A DNA stretch of 6,092 nucleotides from Methanomassiliicoccales archaeon (GTDB lineage: Archaea; Thermoplasmatota; Thermoplasmata; Methanomassiliicoccales; Methanomethylophilaceae), in contig CAAFZG010000085.1 of the NCBI GenBank assembly GCA_900767505.1, positions 1 to 6,092 on the forward strand, given 5' to 3'. A program made the translations under genes and the position numbers. Of the stretch, positions 6,044 to 6,092 are shown piece by piece; positions within the stretch are counted from its first letter, which is position 1; every line of letters begins with the position of its first letter. The notes under the pieces are model-generated. The model saw only the letters and a program-made list of their open reading frames with translations, had not been told where the DNA came from and did not search any database.

Positions 6044-6092
6044 ATGGTGGTTCAGAGAACGATATCGGAATTGCCGTCGAATGCCGATTTCA
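6044..6092 (+). CDS. Possible first codons of a downstream gene, cut by the window
   Basis: ATG 6044 opens a frame that stays open to the window edge and reads MVVQRTISELPSNADF. The same frame is open back to 5975, so an earlier TTG start (5990) is also possible. There is no good Shine-Dalgarno sequence and no clear TATA box at the expected distance. Only 16 residues are visible and they match nothing I recognise. Short minus-strand frames also end in this stretch, for example one with a stop at 6002-6004, so the call is tentative. Confidence 0.2.
   Translation, partial: MVVQRTISELPSNADF

Noticed and set aside
5890..6092. tRNA or C/D box RNA in the region after the symporter
   Set aside because: I found no T-arm GTTCRANYC, no cloverleaf and no proper C (RTGATGA) and D (CTGA) box pair on either strand.
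1..6092. Mobile element, CRISPR array or defence system
   Set aside because: There are no repeat-spacer arrays, transposase or nuclease motifs or terminal repeats. Gene content and codon style are uniform and housekeeping-like.

Overview
The window looks like chromosomal DNA of a methanogenic archaeon. The best guess is the order Methanomassiliicoccales (Thermoplasmata), perhaps the gut/rumen Methanomethylophilaceae. Four things support a methanogen. One gene matches methanogenesis marker protein 2. An archaeal-type SRP (7S) RNA is present. Promoters carry archaeal TATA boxes. Ribosome binding sites of the AGGTGA / GGAGG type precede genes that overlap tightly. The order-level placement rests on overall impression (moderate-high GC, gene style) and is not proven here.

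Layout. (1) Positions 2-2848, plus strand, form a likely operon. It holds the C-terminal part of a PDZ-containing site-2 (M50) membrane protease cut by the window edge, a CorA-type divalent cation transporter 19 bases downstream, and a methanogenesis marker 2 (AIR synthase-like) gene whose TTG start overlaps the corA stop by four bases. (2) Positions 2849-3321 contain no protein gene. They hold the SRP RNA on the minus strand (about 2885-3182) with its own TATA box, convergent with the marker gene and divergent from marC. (3) Positions 3322-3936 encode a MarC-family membrane protein, probably with a very short leader or leaderless. (4) Positions 3937-4086 carry a strong hairpin, a TATA box and a perfect 7-bp inverted repeat near the predicted transcription start. 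(5) Positions 4087-5863 form a two-gene unit: a 45-residue single-span membrane microprotein with an acidic tail, overlapped by a large sodium/solute symporter. (6) Positions 5864-6092 carry consecutive hairpins, one followed by a T-run (probable terminator region), and possibly the first codons of another gene.

How the parts relate. Every protein product except the marker protein is membrane-embedded, and the SRP RNA belongs to the machinery that delivers membrane proteins. No dedicated pathway links them; the adjacency is best read as ordinary housekeeping clustering. The microprotein and symporter are the clearest functional pair. The most useful results are the SRP RNA, which lies under misleading open reading frames, the microprotein, which is easy to miss, and the palindrome in the symporter promoter. 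I found no CRISPR array, insertion sequence, prophage or defence system.
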